A DNA stretch of 64,000 nt, taken from assembly GCA_945643635.1 (NCBI GenBank), contig CALZFC010000006.1, forward strand, positions 6,236,001 to 6,300,000. Direction: 5' to 3'. The notes under the pieces were generated by a model, which was not told the DNA's origin, made no database searches, and saw only the letters and a program-made list of their open reading frames with translations. The first letter of the stretch is position 1; each line of letters starts with the position of its first letter. Source of the DNA: Allodiplogaster sudhausi (lineage: Eukaryota > Nematoda > Chromadorea > Rhabditida > Diplogasteridae). A program made the translations under genes and the position numbers. Shown here piece by piece: positions 10,323 through 19,855 of this stretch.

Positions 10323-12143
10323 CTATGCGGGCCTGAATGGTTCAATAGGCTGGCCTTCCTGCCACACCTTGCTGTTGATATATGTAGCAAGGAAGAACCG
10401 AACGTGCTTTTTGTACATGTTAGGCGTGCACTTACTCAAGTCCCATGAACACTTAGTGAAAGCGGTTATCTGAAATTGACGCTTAGCATTTGTTCAGTTT
10501 TTTGTCATCTATTGATGAAGTGAAAATACATATATCATAGGAACATGGGTACAAAAAAAATTGGCGATAGTATCGTCAAAGTTAATTTGTTCATTTTGCG
10601 CTAATTAAACTTTACCAAACAATTCATTTTACTTTATTTGGTAGCTTTTCGTGAAAGAAGTCAGAGAGACAGTGTGAGTGTAAGAGAGAAAGAGAGAGGG
10701 ATACAAACAGAGAGATGGAGAAAGACAGTGGGACAGAGAGAGAGAGAGAGAATCCAAAAGTAAATGATTAAGTATTAAACAAACGTCTACGACGTTGCCG
10801 ATGCAGTCCACTTGATCGAAGATCTGAGCGCAAGCTCCATCCCTGAAGACCACCGCCACCACAGAATCGCGCCAGAAATCCGGTAGCTTCACGCAGTCGC
10901 CATTTGTTGCATCGATTAGCAGGAAGTCGTAGTCCGATTGAGAATTCTTTCTTTACTATTTAAAAAATAAAAAGAAAAAGAAAACACAATCATGTTGTAA
11001 TTTTCATACATTTTTTTTTGTTGTTGCTACATTTGACATGTTGTTTTTTTGTTACTACATATGACATGCATACTAAGAGAGAATAAGAGCATTACAGTTA
11101 AAGTTTACAGTTGTCCTATCATCTTTCGAATTCCGCAGTCGTTCATACAATTGATACAAAGAAAGTGCTCGTATACAAGAATTCTTACTTCACCAACCCT
11201 TATAACCCTGGGTCTTGTGCAACTGAAGCCCCCAGATATATTCTTCTTGAGAAGCCTCGAATGTGTAGATCTCTCCTGTTCCTGCGCTGCAAGAGCCGCC
11301 GCTTAGCCGCTCAAAGTAAGCGTATTTGTGATAATTTTCATACATTTTTTTTTGTTGTTGCTACATTTGACATGTTGTTTTTTTGTTACTACATATGACA
11401 TGCATACTAAGAGAGAATGAGAGCATTACAGTTATAGTTTACAGTTGTCCTATCATCTTTTGAATTCCGCAGTCGTTCATACAATTGATACAAAGAAAGT
11501 GCCGATTGAGAATTCTTTCTTTACTATTTAAAAAATAAAAAGAAAAAGAAAACACAATCATGTTGTAATTTTCATACATTTTTTTTGTTGTTGCTACATT
11601 TGACATGTTGTTTTTTTGTTACTACATATGACATGCATACTAAGAGGGAATGAGAGCATTACAGTTAAAGTTTACAGTTGTCCTATCATCTTTCGAATTC
11701 CGCAGTCGTTCATACAATTGATACAAAGAAAGTGCTCGTATACAAGAATTCTTTCTTCACCAACCCTTATAACCCTGGGTCTTGTGCAACTAAAGCCCCC
11801 AGATATATTCTTCTTGAGAAGCCTCTCCTGTGTAGATCTCTCCTGTTCCTGCGCTGCAAGAGCCGCCGCTTAGCCGCTCAAAGTAAGCGTATTTGTGATC
11901 GGCCGGACGCTGCGTAAGAGACTGGCAAACGTTCCCGATCACATCGATTGCCACTCCGTTGCACTCATTGATCTGAGCGTGATCACGTTCAGTAATAAAC
12001 TTATCAATAAAGTTGCTGAAATGTAGGCATTGTCGAACCGGAAGCCTCATGCATTCTGTGAAGCAGTTGAATAGGGTGTGAAACGGGATGTTTTGGAAGC
12101 CATATCCACCCTTCCGCTGGATACGGGTGCCAGCCGCCATTGG
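10323..12143 (-). CDS. Cys-rich, probably secreted protein with PAN/apple-like domain (partial, disrupted)
   Basis: Three minus-strand exons are supported: 12143-11761, about 10945-10785, and 10469-10323 (ending EPFRPA, stop). The first reads AGTRIQRKGGYGFQ, then FNCFTECMRLPVRQCLHF, with Cys-x3-Cys-x7-Cys-x2-F spacing like PAN/apple domains, and ends YIWGLQLHKTQGYKG at a gtgaag donor. The second reads DATNGDCVKLPDFWRDSVV then CAQIFDQVDCIGNVVD. The third reads ITAFTKCSWDLSKCTPNMY. Exon 2 to 3 phases match. The join from exon 1 to exon 2 cannot be made cleanly because a local triplication (10936-11900) sits exactly there and carries a second copy of the exon 1 end. The 5' end, with any signal peptide, was not found. 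The PAN assignment is by cysteine spacing only. It may be a recently broken gene. Confidence 0.5.
10936..11900. repeat. Local segmental triplication inside the Cys-rich gene
   Basis: 10936-11335 and 11502-11900 are near-identical 400-bp copies beginning CCGATTGAGAATTC. 11329-11503 is a shorter middle copy starting TAATTTTCATACA. The unit contains GTTGTTGCTACATTTGACAT, a putative minus-strand tail exon and the 3' part of exon 1 (CGGCTAAGCGGCGGCTCTTG in complement). Differences between copies are few, so the event looks recent. Confidence 0.88.
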
Positions 12144-12409
12144 CTAAGGGTATAAAAATTTTTCTTAAAGTGATGGCAACCATATTTTAGGTCTCTGAAT
12201 TTCAGCAACGATTTTGACACAAACAGAGAACAAACTGCGAATAGTAGTCGTCCATTTCGTTTTTTTTTATTTCGTGAAAATGTATTCATAAAATATGCAT
12301 ACTCAAAAAATTATACCCTAAATTAATTATCTTAAAAACATAATATTCCTTGGTCATTTTATTTTAATATCGGCATTGTCTTTGCTCGAGCATAACTAAC
12401 ATAGAGTGA

Positions 12410-12445
12410 AAGACGAGAGAGAGAGAGAAGGAAAGAGATAAAATA
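12410..12445. repeat. Short (GA)n microsatellite
   Basis: GA repeats on the plus strand beside the hairpin at 12528-12563. Confidence 0.8.
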
Positions 12446-12527
12446 CCGAGCAGATTCAGTAGCCATTGACTCTCGAGGAGAAGAGCAGATGGAAGATTTA
12501 TACAACGTTTTTCCCACGCTTCAATGG

Positions 12528-12563
12528 CCTCCTTTGGCGTCCAAGCGGGGACGCCAAAGGAGG
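12528..12563. repeat. Perfect 14-bp inverted repeat (hairpin)
   Basis: CCTCCTTTGGCGTC pairs exactly with GACGCCAAAGGAGG around an 8-nt loop. Function unknown. Confidence 0.8.
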
Positions 12564-12624
12564 AGCACCGGCGGATCTATTGTCTGAACATTGCCATATT
12601 GAACAGAAAATAAAGTGCTGATTG

Positions 12625-12835
12625 TGAAACTTCCACAACAGTATTTAAGTTCACAGCTGCTCTATTTCATTTCCAGGAGAATACACTAGAGAGAAAGGGA
12701 GATGGAGGGAGAGAGAAAGAAAGAGAGAGAGAGAGAGAGAGAGTGAGAGAGAGAGTGTGAGAGAGAGGAGTGAGCAAGAGGGAGAGTTTAGAGAGGGAGA
12801 GAGAGAGAGAGGGGAGAGAGAGAGAGAGCTTTGGG
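12625..12835 (+). repeat. GA-tailed dispersed repeat with long GA array
   Basis: AACTTCCACAACAGTATTTA then AGCTGCTCTATTTCATTTCC leads into a GA array of about 150 bp. This is the same block order as at 17125 and 17295. Confidence 0.65.
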
Positions 12836-12884
12836 AAATCTTTCCTTTCACTGTTTATAAGTAATCGTGTAATACGTGGATTCC

Positions 12885-13150
12885 GACAATATCTGATTGA
12901 CTCACGGATCAGAACCACTTTTCTCTGACGATGAGATGTGAAATATAAGTACATATGCATAAAACCTTGGCCAACTTAGAACTGTCTTGTTCTTTTCTCA
13001 TCTTACTTTAATTTAAAAAAACTGCACTTCAATAACAATGTTTTCAAATAAAAATATATATTTATCAAACGTCTCGAGTGGTCATTCTAGTTCACTGTGA
13101 TATTAACAACCATTTTTTTAGAAGGAATCCATATCCAGACTATAACAGAC
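12885..13150 (-). repeat. tRNA-like dispersed repeat, copy 4
   Basis: Minus strand: AGTTGGCCAAGG (A-box-like), ATCTCATCGTCAGAG, then GTGGTTCTGATCCGTG. Upstream homology runs to a GACCATT/AGAAGG-type block near 13110. Confidence 0.65.
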
Positions 13151-13324
13151 TCTAAATGGCATTTTTGTTTAATTTTGTTTAAGGAACTATTCGCTAATCT
13201 TTGCGTTATAATTTTTACTTATGTTATTTATCAATTAAAGACATACAACAATCTTTAGCTATTTTATCATCAACGATACTATTATAGCGACCAATGCAAA
13301 GCTACACACGACCGGGATCTTCAA

Positions 13325-13480
13325 CACTCATCAAACAAATCTGACTCATTGGCGGATTAGAACCACCTGTCTCTGTCAATGCGACTGGTTGGCTTCAATG
13401 AAAAAATTGACACTCCCTCGTACAGTTCTTCCAATTTTATTAGATAAATATTCTGTGATCTTTGTCATATTGATTTTAAA
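13325..13480 (-). repeat. tRNA-like dispersed repeat, copy 5
   Basis: The minus-strand T-arm-like stem is GGTGG/CCGCC, fully paired around TTCTAAT. The first arm, GTCGC with GAGAC, has one mismatch. Confidence 0.65.
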
Positions 13481-13544
13481 AATTTAAAAAAAGCTCTGCA
13501 ACACTGCCTCTGACCTGAGTATCGCTCATTCTTGTCCTCAAAAT

Positions 13545-13689
13545 CTACCTCCTCGAAGACTCAGTGGATGAATGTCTTCTCGTAGCCTTCGTAGTGGATG
13601 CCCGAGCTTTTCTCTTGAGCTTCTCTTTGTTCATTCGGCACTTCTCGGAAAGCATATGTACATGGGGGTCCAACTCAAAGGGGATATCA
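13545..13689 (-). CDS. Possible terminal exon with basic tail (partial)
   Basis: After an acceptor-like ccctttgag the minus strand reads LDPHVHMLSEKCRMNKEKLK, then a basic Ser/Thr-rich tail RKARASTTKATRRHSSTESS ending RR and TAG. The composition fits a cytosolic or nuclear tail. No upstream exon was linked. It could be chance, but the plus strand has no comparable frame. Confidence 0.3.
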
Positions 13690-13754
13690 ATGGACGGAAG
13701 AGGTTGTGAAAGAGATGTAACATGACTGCATGTACATACGTAAAATTGGAGGCT

Positions 13755-13845
13755 TTCTTTTCTCTCTCTCTCTCTATCCCCCTCTCTCTCTTTATCTTTC
13801 TCTATCTCTCTCTCGTCCTCACTCTCTCTCTCGCTCTCACTCATT
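13755..13845. repeat. (CT)n-rich microsatellite
   Basis: CT repeats on the plus strand; minus-strand Glu/Arg-rich readings are artefacts. Confidence 0.85.
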
Positions 13846-13969
13846 CCTTTCTCTATCTATCTTTCTTTAAAAAAATCATAAGAACATGGGTACATTAATA
13901 AAATGAATAAAATTATAATAGCCTAATAATTAATAGTTATGTAGCTTGGCACAAATCGGAGAATGAAAT

Positions 13970-14030
13970 CACTCACCATCTATATCTGACAACTACGCGG
14001 ATTAGAACCACATGTTTCTAACAAGTATGT
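13970..14030 (-). repeat. tRNA-like dispersed repeat, copy 6
   Basis: Plus-strand ACCATCTATATCTGACAAC then GCGGATTAGAACCACATG. Only the B-box half is well preserved. Confidence 0.6.
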
Positions 14031-14486
14031 AAATGGAATTTTAAATTCTTTTTTAAGATCTATTCTCGGATCTTTGTCCCTCCATGGGTGCTTTGGCGAG
14101 CGGGCGGGGTGAGTCACACCCAACGGCATCGGAAGCTTTTGCCCAAACGAAGGCATTTTCTTCATTTTACCCAAAGGTATTTCAATACTCAGAGAATGGA
14201 AATTGCAAGACCAGTATAAAGTCAAGGGAAGACTGCAATGCACTTTGCGGGACAAGAGAGAGAAAGGCACTCATTGAAAGGGCGATACTTTATGACCACC
14301 GCCAACGCATGATTTGTTCTGTTGCCTTTCCATTTGCAGTTTGCAGACTTCTTGTGTTGGCTGTAATCTAAATGATACCTCAGTAGAATCTCAGAGAATT
14401 CTCCAGAAAAACCTCAGGATGTGTTATTAACCAAAATCGCAAGAAGTGAAACGTCCACAGTTCTACAATCGAAGATTTAAAACACT

Positions 14487-14730
14487 CACCATTTATATCT
14501 GACTGATTCGCCGATTAGAACCACATGTCTCTGGTAGTGAGAACTGGCTGACTTCATTTGCCAAATGCAATGTATTGTAACCTTGCCGCATTGCCAACTG
14601 TCTTTTCTCATTTTCAGTTAAAAAAAATTTCTATCTCATGTCAGAAAACCTAGCAATTAAAAAAATTATTTTATTTGAATGAGTCGAACGAACATATAAT
14701 TCATCTAGATTTTACTGACCATTTTAGAAG
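14487..14730 (-). repeat. tRNA-like dispersed repeat, copy 7
   Basis: Plus-strand CACCATTTATATCTGACTGA then GATTAGAACCACATGTCTC. The minus-strand arms TTCTC/GAGAC-type and GTGG/CGGC are mostly paired, with the A-box side (TTGGCAATGCGG) about 60 nt upstream. Confidence 0.65.
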
Positions 14731-15609
14731 AAAACCATAGCGAGACATCTTGGACAGCAATTACGGTCTGTTAATTTATTTTTCAGTAATCATTTTCAAA
14801 TAACTACTCCTTGATCTTTGACCTATTGATTAATTAATCAAGCAACTTCATCCCGTATCTGCCTCTTTTCCAGTTACTCTTCTTCAATGTGCAAGTTTGG
14901 GGAGATCTCAATTTTCTGGTATCTTATTTTAAGACCACAAATCCTCTTGCATTCAATCGAAGTGCAGACATCAAAGAGAAGCTCATTGTCAGCATCCCAA
15001 TCTTGAACGGCCGCTTTATTCTCCACGTTCGATCAGCTATGTATCATCTAAAAATTTTTGCTTTGTTAAGAAGTTGATTAAAATTGCATTAACATTTTGC
15101 TTTTAATAAAAACCCATTTTTAAATGCATTCGTATGTAAAACATTTTAACCTCAAATTGATTTCTTGTACATTTACCGCGCATTGATAAATTATAACGAC
15201 TCGCAATTTGACACCAAAATCTAATTCCTTTATAATCGATGAGTAATCGGAACAAAAATTTCAGCAGATTTGATGTATTATTATTCTAGCGAATTGAAAG
15301 ATCTCCTTCTTTGATTTCTTCTTCATGGAGCATGACAACCTTCCACAAGCATCGCCATCATCCGTTCCATTGATGCAACCGATTGATGATCTGCTGCTTG
15401 AGAGTGTATGTGAATTTGAGAGAGGGTTAAAGAGAGAGAGAGAGAGAGAGAGAGGTAAATAGAGAACGAGACATACATAAAAGAATTGAAAATATTCTAC
15501 ATTGCATCAGATATAATCAGTTTAGTTCATTAGACGAAAATGGTGTAGATTAATCATTTTTTCTACTTGCATGCTGTTGCCAAATAAATATCTCGGCCGC
15601 AAAAACCAC

Positions 15610-15669
15610 ATGTCTTTTCGAATTTCCGTGTTCGCGGTGGTGTTCTGCTTTCTCTATAACGCATCGGGG
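15610..15669 (+). CDS. Candidate signal-peptide exon (partial)
   Basis: ATG opens a 20-codon exon reading MSFRISVFAVVFCFLYNASG, a typical signal peptide (basic start, hydrophobic core, small residues at the end), followed by a good donor gtgagc at 15670. The next exon could not be joined with certainty: the open region at 16001-16251 needs a phase 1 donor, whereas this exon ends in phase 0. The context AACCACATGTCT also resembles the tRNA-like repeat core, so the ATG may have been contributed by an old repeat copy. Confidence 0.35.
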
Positions 15670-15867
15670 GTGAGCAATGAATAAAAATGGATGAAAGAAG
15701 TTTGCTTCCAAATTTGATTGTTTTGTTTTGTTATGAACTTGATTCGAAATGTTTCAACATTTTGCTTTTATCGCAAAACGCTATTAATAAATAAATGAAA
15801 TTGAGTTTAACGCGTTTCAACCTTGGCCTTCAATTCGATGTCATGTTTTGTCACCGCGTACTAATAA

Positions 15868-16251
15868 ATGTTATCGATTCCCAATTTGTCCCCAACTCCC
15901 AATGTCATTCTTATCATTCTTATCAGCGAGTCCTTGTATACAAAAATAAACGCAGCTTTCATTAATCATACATTTTACTTTATAGTAATATTTTTTTTAG
16001 GTAAGATCTATCGTATATTAATTAGAGTCGAGGGTAATCCAGCAAGAATCGCTTCGGCAATCATTTTTTCGAGTTGGACAACACGAAAAAGAAAGTATGG
16101 TGGTTTGCTTGTTAAGTCCGTTGAGATAAACAATGCTGGTTTGCAGATTGCCGATGGAGTGAACGGTCTCCTCTTAATTGGCTTTCTGATCACAGCTGTT
16201 ATGATAATTGTATTGCATTTCATTAATGATGAACTCATTGTTTCAAAATAG
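15868..16251 (+). CDS. Small hypothetical membrane protein or terminal exon
   Basis: A 127-codon open frame. From 16001 (after a ttttttttag acceptor) it reads KIYRILIRVEGNPARIASAI, SSWTTRKRKYGG, then one clear membrane segment GLLLIGFLITAVMIIVLHFI before the short tail NDELIVSK. The part before 16001 is AT-rich and may be intron. It may be the last exon of the gene whose signal peptide is at 15610-15669, or an intronless small gene. No family recognised. Confidence 0.35.
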   Translation: MLSIPNLSPTPNVILIILISESLYTKINAAFINHTFYFIVIFFLGKIYRILIRVEGNPARIASAIIFSSWTTRKRKYGGLLVKSVEINNAGLQIADGVNGLLLIGFLITAVMIIVLHFINDELIVSK

Positions 16252-16289
16252 AAAGCTACCTCCACCCGCCTATCAGAGTTGATCAACAC

Positions 16290-16460
16290 ACATCAACATA
16301 TCTGACCGATTCGCAGATTAGAACCACATGTCTGTGGAGAATGAGACTGGACGCCTTCACTGTCACCTGCAAAAAAGATGACCATGAAACAATCCCGTTA
16401 TTTTTTTCATCTTCATTTTAAAATTTCTACTCAATGTCGTATCATTTTTTTTTAAGTATA
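16290..16460 (-). repeat. tRNA-like dispersed repeat, copy 8
   Basis: Plus-strand CATATCTGACCGATTCGCAG then ATTAGAACCACATGTCTG. Followed by the GTCCGAAC module near 16490. Confidence 0.65.
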
Positions 16461-16524
16461 AACTTCTAGAGAAAAAGCATACACCGTGCTTTCAATGTCC
16501 GAACCTTTCTTCTCTGTGTCTCTC

Positions 16525-16690
16525 AGTTCGAGAAGGAGAGAGAGAGAGAGTAAGAAGACGGAGAGAGAGAGAGAGTGAGGAGAGAGAGGAGAGGAGAGAG
16601 AGAGAAGAGAGCGAGAGGAGAGAGCGAGGGAGAGAGTAGAGAGAGAGAGAGAGAGAGAGGGAGAGCGAAAGAGAGAGAAGAGAAGAACCG
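16525..16690. repeat. (GA)n-rich microsatellite
   Basis: GA/GGA repeats on the plus strand, about 160 bp. Confidence 0.9.
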
Positions 16691-16929
16691 CCAAATCATT
16701 CAATTTCACATGGATTTAACATCCATTTTAGAATCCAGACAATGACAGTCTCTAAATGGCATTTTTGTTCAAGGAATTATTCGCTGATCTTTTGCCTTTT
16801 AATTTAGGTTAGACTTATTGTTTATTATCTATTAAAGAAAAACAACAATCCACAATTATTTTATTATTAATGGGGATGGAATTTTTATTGCGACTATTGC
16901 ATGCAAACATCAGGATCGATCGGGATTTC

Positions 16930-17060
16930 CAGCACTCAACAACCATATCTGACTGATTGGCGGATTAGAACCACAAAATCTCTGCCAATGCGACTGGTTG
17001 CCTTCACATGGGTTTATGAAAAAATTAACCGAACCTCCTACAGTCGGTAAATGGAATTCC
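16930..17060 (-). repeat. tRNA-like dispersed repeat, copy 9
   Basis: Plus-strand CATATCTGACTGATTGGCGG then ATTAGAACCACAAAATCTC. The preceding 170 bp (TTATTCGCTGATCTTT onward) parallels 13180-13330, so a larger unit of roughly 450-650 bp has been duplicated. Confidence 0.65.
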
Positions 17061-17124
17061 AATTTAATAACATGAAAATTCTGTAATCTTTGCCATAATT
17101 TTAAACAATTAGAAAAAAAAGTGC

Positions 17125-17440
17125 GGAAGCTGCCACAGTTGTATTTACGCGCTTTTCTTCAGATCGGCCCTCTATTTAATTTCTTTTGCGAGAAACACTG
17201 AAAGCGAGACGAGAGAAGAGCGAGAGAGGGAGGGAGAGAGAATCTTATTTTTGCCTCAACTATTAGTTAATACAGCGTGATTGCCAAGAAAAAGCATAGA
17301 GCCTTCCACAGCTGTATTTATGCGAACATCGTACCGCGCTCTATTTAATTCACAGGCCGAGAAACACTGAGAGAGAGAGATAAAGAGAGAGAGAGAAAGA
17401 TAGAGAGAGCGAGAGAAAGAGAGAGAGAGAAGAGGGAGTG
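17125..17440 (+). repeat. Two tandem GA-tailed repeat units
   Basis: Each unit reads CCACAGTTGTATTTACGC or CCACAGCTGTATTTATGC, then CTCTATTTAATT, then GAGAAACACTGA and a GA array (17200-17240 and 17370-17440). The near-identical order shows that the GA array belongs to the repeat. Confidence 0.7.
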
Positions 17441-17689
17441 AAGCAGTGTGAAATATAATTCAAAGAATAATAATGATCTGTACAGAAAAAGCAATTAAAG
17501 TTTAAAAAATTCCGTATATGATCATTAAAAATGTGGTTTTATTTCCGAGGAAACAATTATATCAGTGTATGTTTTCGATCTTATCGATGGTCTGCATAAA
17601 GATATTTTCAGTTATCGGATATCGAATAGTTAGATACGCTTCACCTGTTTTAGTTTAGATTAAGGTTTAAAAATGTTAATTAGCCTGTT

Positions 17690-17832
17690 TGTCGTGGAAG
17701 ATGCTGTCTGGGTAGACGGTTTTAGTGATGGCCGCCTGGTCTCGCCGCAGTGGAATCGCCGTGATGTACAGCATTGGCAGCAGGATCGGTGCGAGCTGTA
17801 TCCTTGCCTTCCTTTTAGAAGACGACACATTG
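17690..17832 (-). CDS. Orphan exon of an unidentified protein (minus copy)
   Basis: After ggcaaggatacag the minus strand reads LAPILLPMLYITAIPLRRDQ then AAITKTVYPDSIFHDKQ. A related copy on the opposite strand at 19735-19855 carries an in-frame stop, so the two form an inverted pair in which only this copy is open. A hydrophobic stretch followed by a basic end suggests a membrane protein. No neighbouring exons were identified. A CT tract (GA on the plus strand) lies upstream, as in several real introns of this window. Confidence 0.4.
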
Positions 17833-17845
17833 TCACCTCTTATTG

Positions 17846-17849
<4 letters not shown>

Positions 17850-17897
<48 letters not shown>

Positions 17898-17990
17898 GAG
17901 ACAGCGAGGAGAGAGAGGAAAGAGAGATCGAGGGAGACGCAGGGAAAGAGAGAAAGAGAGACAGATCGCAAGAGACGTTGAAAGAGAAGG
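17850..17990. repeat. (GA)n-rich microsatellite
   Basis: GA repeats on the plus strand. Arg/Glu-rich plus-strand frames through it are artefacts. Confidence 0.9.
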
Positions 17991-18445
17991 AATGTGTTAT
18001 TGAATTTAGTGCATTTTAACATCATAAAAGATTATAGACTTCTTAAGCAAGCGTGCTCAAGTTTTGTCAGAACTCATTTAGCATTTGAAGTCTCATGCAA
18101 AGATCTTCTCTCTCTCTCTTTTCATTTCTGAATGTGAAAACATTTTGTAGATGTTTTTCACGTCTTACGGTACATCTTTCACCCTGTTTGGTAATGTTCA
18201 CAAAACTTTGCCATATAAGTTAATTATTTTGTTTAATTATATGCTGGACTACCTATTTCAGCTCAAATTACATGACGCAATTGTTTCAAGGAAATATAAA
18301 AGTGAAAAAGAAAAAGAAATAGAAAGTGAAAAGAAAAGAAAGAAAGAGAGAGAGAGCGCCTGCGCTAAAACAGCAGTATCAGTAATCCTAATGGCTCTTT
18401 CTCTGTCCCTTTAGAGGGAGCACTATCACACCCTCCGTCTCTTCA

Positions 18446-18593
18446 ACGCGTGTCCATAATCTACGTGTCCGCCATATAATCCACACTGGCCGAGGGGGAA
18501 TCATCAAAGCAACATTAATTTTCAGGATTCTGACTGAGCTCGGGTCGTTGTCTCCTACTCCTCTTCTGCCACAATAGACCAGGGCCCTGTATA

Positions 18594-18639
<46 letters not shown>

Positions 18640-19051
18640 AGCGAGAGTGAGAGAAAGGGAGAAGCAGAGAGTCAGAGAAAGTCCACCTGTCGTTGTTGCT
18701 GCTCCCGCAAAGGCGCTTACCAACTCTCGCCGCACCTGCCAGCCACTCGTCAGAGGCCACGCCCACAACGAAGGAGTGAGAAGAAGACTCCCAGAAGGCA
18801 CTTCTTGACAACTCCATCTCTCGGGAGAATCCGTCAAGTATCCGTTTCCTCTTATACCTCTCATAGAATAAAATATATATTTTCTCATATTTCTCTTTCC
18901 CATACGCGTGTCCATAATCTACGTGTCCGCCATATAATCCACACTGGCCGAGGGGGAATCATCAAAGCAACATTAATTTTCAGGATTCTGACTGAGCTCG
19001 GGTCGTTGTCTCCTACTCCTCTTCTGCCACAATAGACCAGGGCCCTGTATA

Positions 19052-19084
<33 letters not shown>

Positions 19085-19316
19085 CATACGAAGGTAGAAG
19101 AGAGAGAGGCAGAGAGTGAGAGGGAAAAGGAGAGATAGAGAGTCAGAGAAGGTCCACCTGGTTGCTGCCGCAAAGGCGCTAACCATTGAAAGACTCTCAC
19201 CGCATCTGCCAGCCACTAGTCACAGGCCATGCCCTCAACGAAAGAGTGAGAAGAAGACTAAGAAGCTAAAGACATTGCGGGCGAATCCGTGACCGATACA
19301 TCCGTACCCAGGTATC
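18446..19316. repeat. Tandem duplication, offset 458 bp
   Basis: The segment beginning ACGCGTGTCCATAATCTACG at 18446 recurs at 18904 with near identity through GGCCCTGTATAGCAG and into a GA array. It then continues with diverged copies of CAAAGGCGCT and a CCAGCCACT block. Each unit contains about 150 bp of near-identical sequence, a GA array and a GC-rich segment. Possible minus-strand splice sites occur (tatacag before GGCCCTGG; gtaagcg donor at about 18715), but no convincing protein was obtained. Confidence 0.85.
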
Positions 19317-19341
19317 CTTTTCCGATCGAATATACATTAAA

Positions 19342-19440
19342 TGGACAGCCTTCGGGCGTTCGCAGACATCACCTCCCTTCTCACACTAATGCCTATGGCT
19401 GCCCAAGGCAATCTGCGAGTCAACCAACGGATTTGAAATA
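19342..19440 (+). pseudogene. Short coding-like fragment, unidentified
   Basis: The plus strand reads MDSLRAFADITSLLTLMPMA then AQGNLRVNQRI before TGA, with a gtaagt donor 18 nt further on. The phrase L-LMPMAAQGNL faintly recalls MgtE/SLC41 carriers (P-x-L-x-x-x-x-GNLE), but this is too short to assign. Listed as a fragment next to the duplications. Confidence 0.2.
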
Positions 19441-19734
19441 AGTATTGCTGTAAGTATGCTTCTGCACACTAAACTCTACTTCTTTATTACTATTTGCTCA
19501 CAGCCATTCAAGACAAATCATCTAGATTCAAATCGTACAATTATATCTTTGATTATCCGAATAGAAAAGCACCGGTATAAGAATAAAAATAAATTGTAAA
19601 ACTTAAGGAATACCAATTTTAATGTCTTTATTTTATTGGAAATAATTTATATGTATATTTCTACATACATATAAATGTTTACCTTTACACTTTCGCTGCT
19701 TTCAATGTTTTAAAGAGTTCGACTTCGTTTTCCA

Positions 19735-19855
19735 GCTCGCGCCGACCCTGCTGCCGATGCTGTTCATCACGGCGATTCCACTGCGGAGAGACCAAACGGC
19801 TGTCACTAAAACCGTCTAGCCGGACAGCATCTTTGATGACAAACAGGTCCATATT
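19735..19855 (+). pseudogene. Pseudo-exon, inverted copy of 17690-17832
   Basis: After cgttttccag it reads LAPTLLPMLFITAIPLRRDQ then TAVTKTV, a TAG stop, and PDSIFDDKQ. The stop replaces the Tyr of the other copy. All flanking residues are conserved, so this is a recent duplicate that has lost its open frame. Confidence 0.6.

Noticed and set aside
4635..17060. Nematode-specific long-variable-arm tRNAs for the repeat family (some loops contain TAT)
   Set aside because: The two stems are separated by only one to three bases, with no variable arm and no D arm, so a normal or long-arm tRNA cannot be built.
19342..19440. MgtE/SLC41 transporter exon
   Set aside because: Similarity rests on a few residues around GNL and the frame closes at once; kept only as an unidentified fragment.
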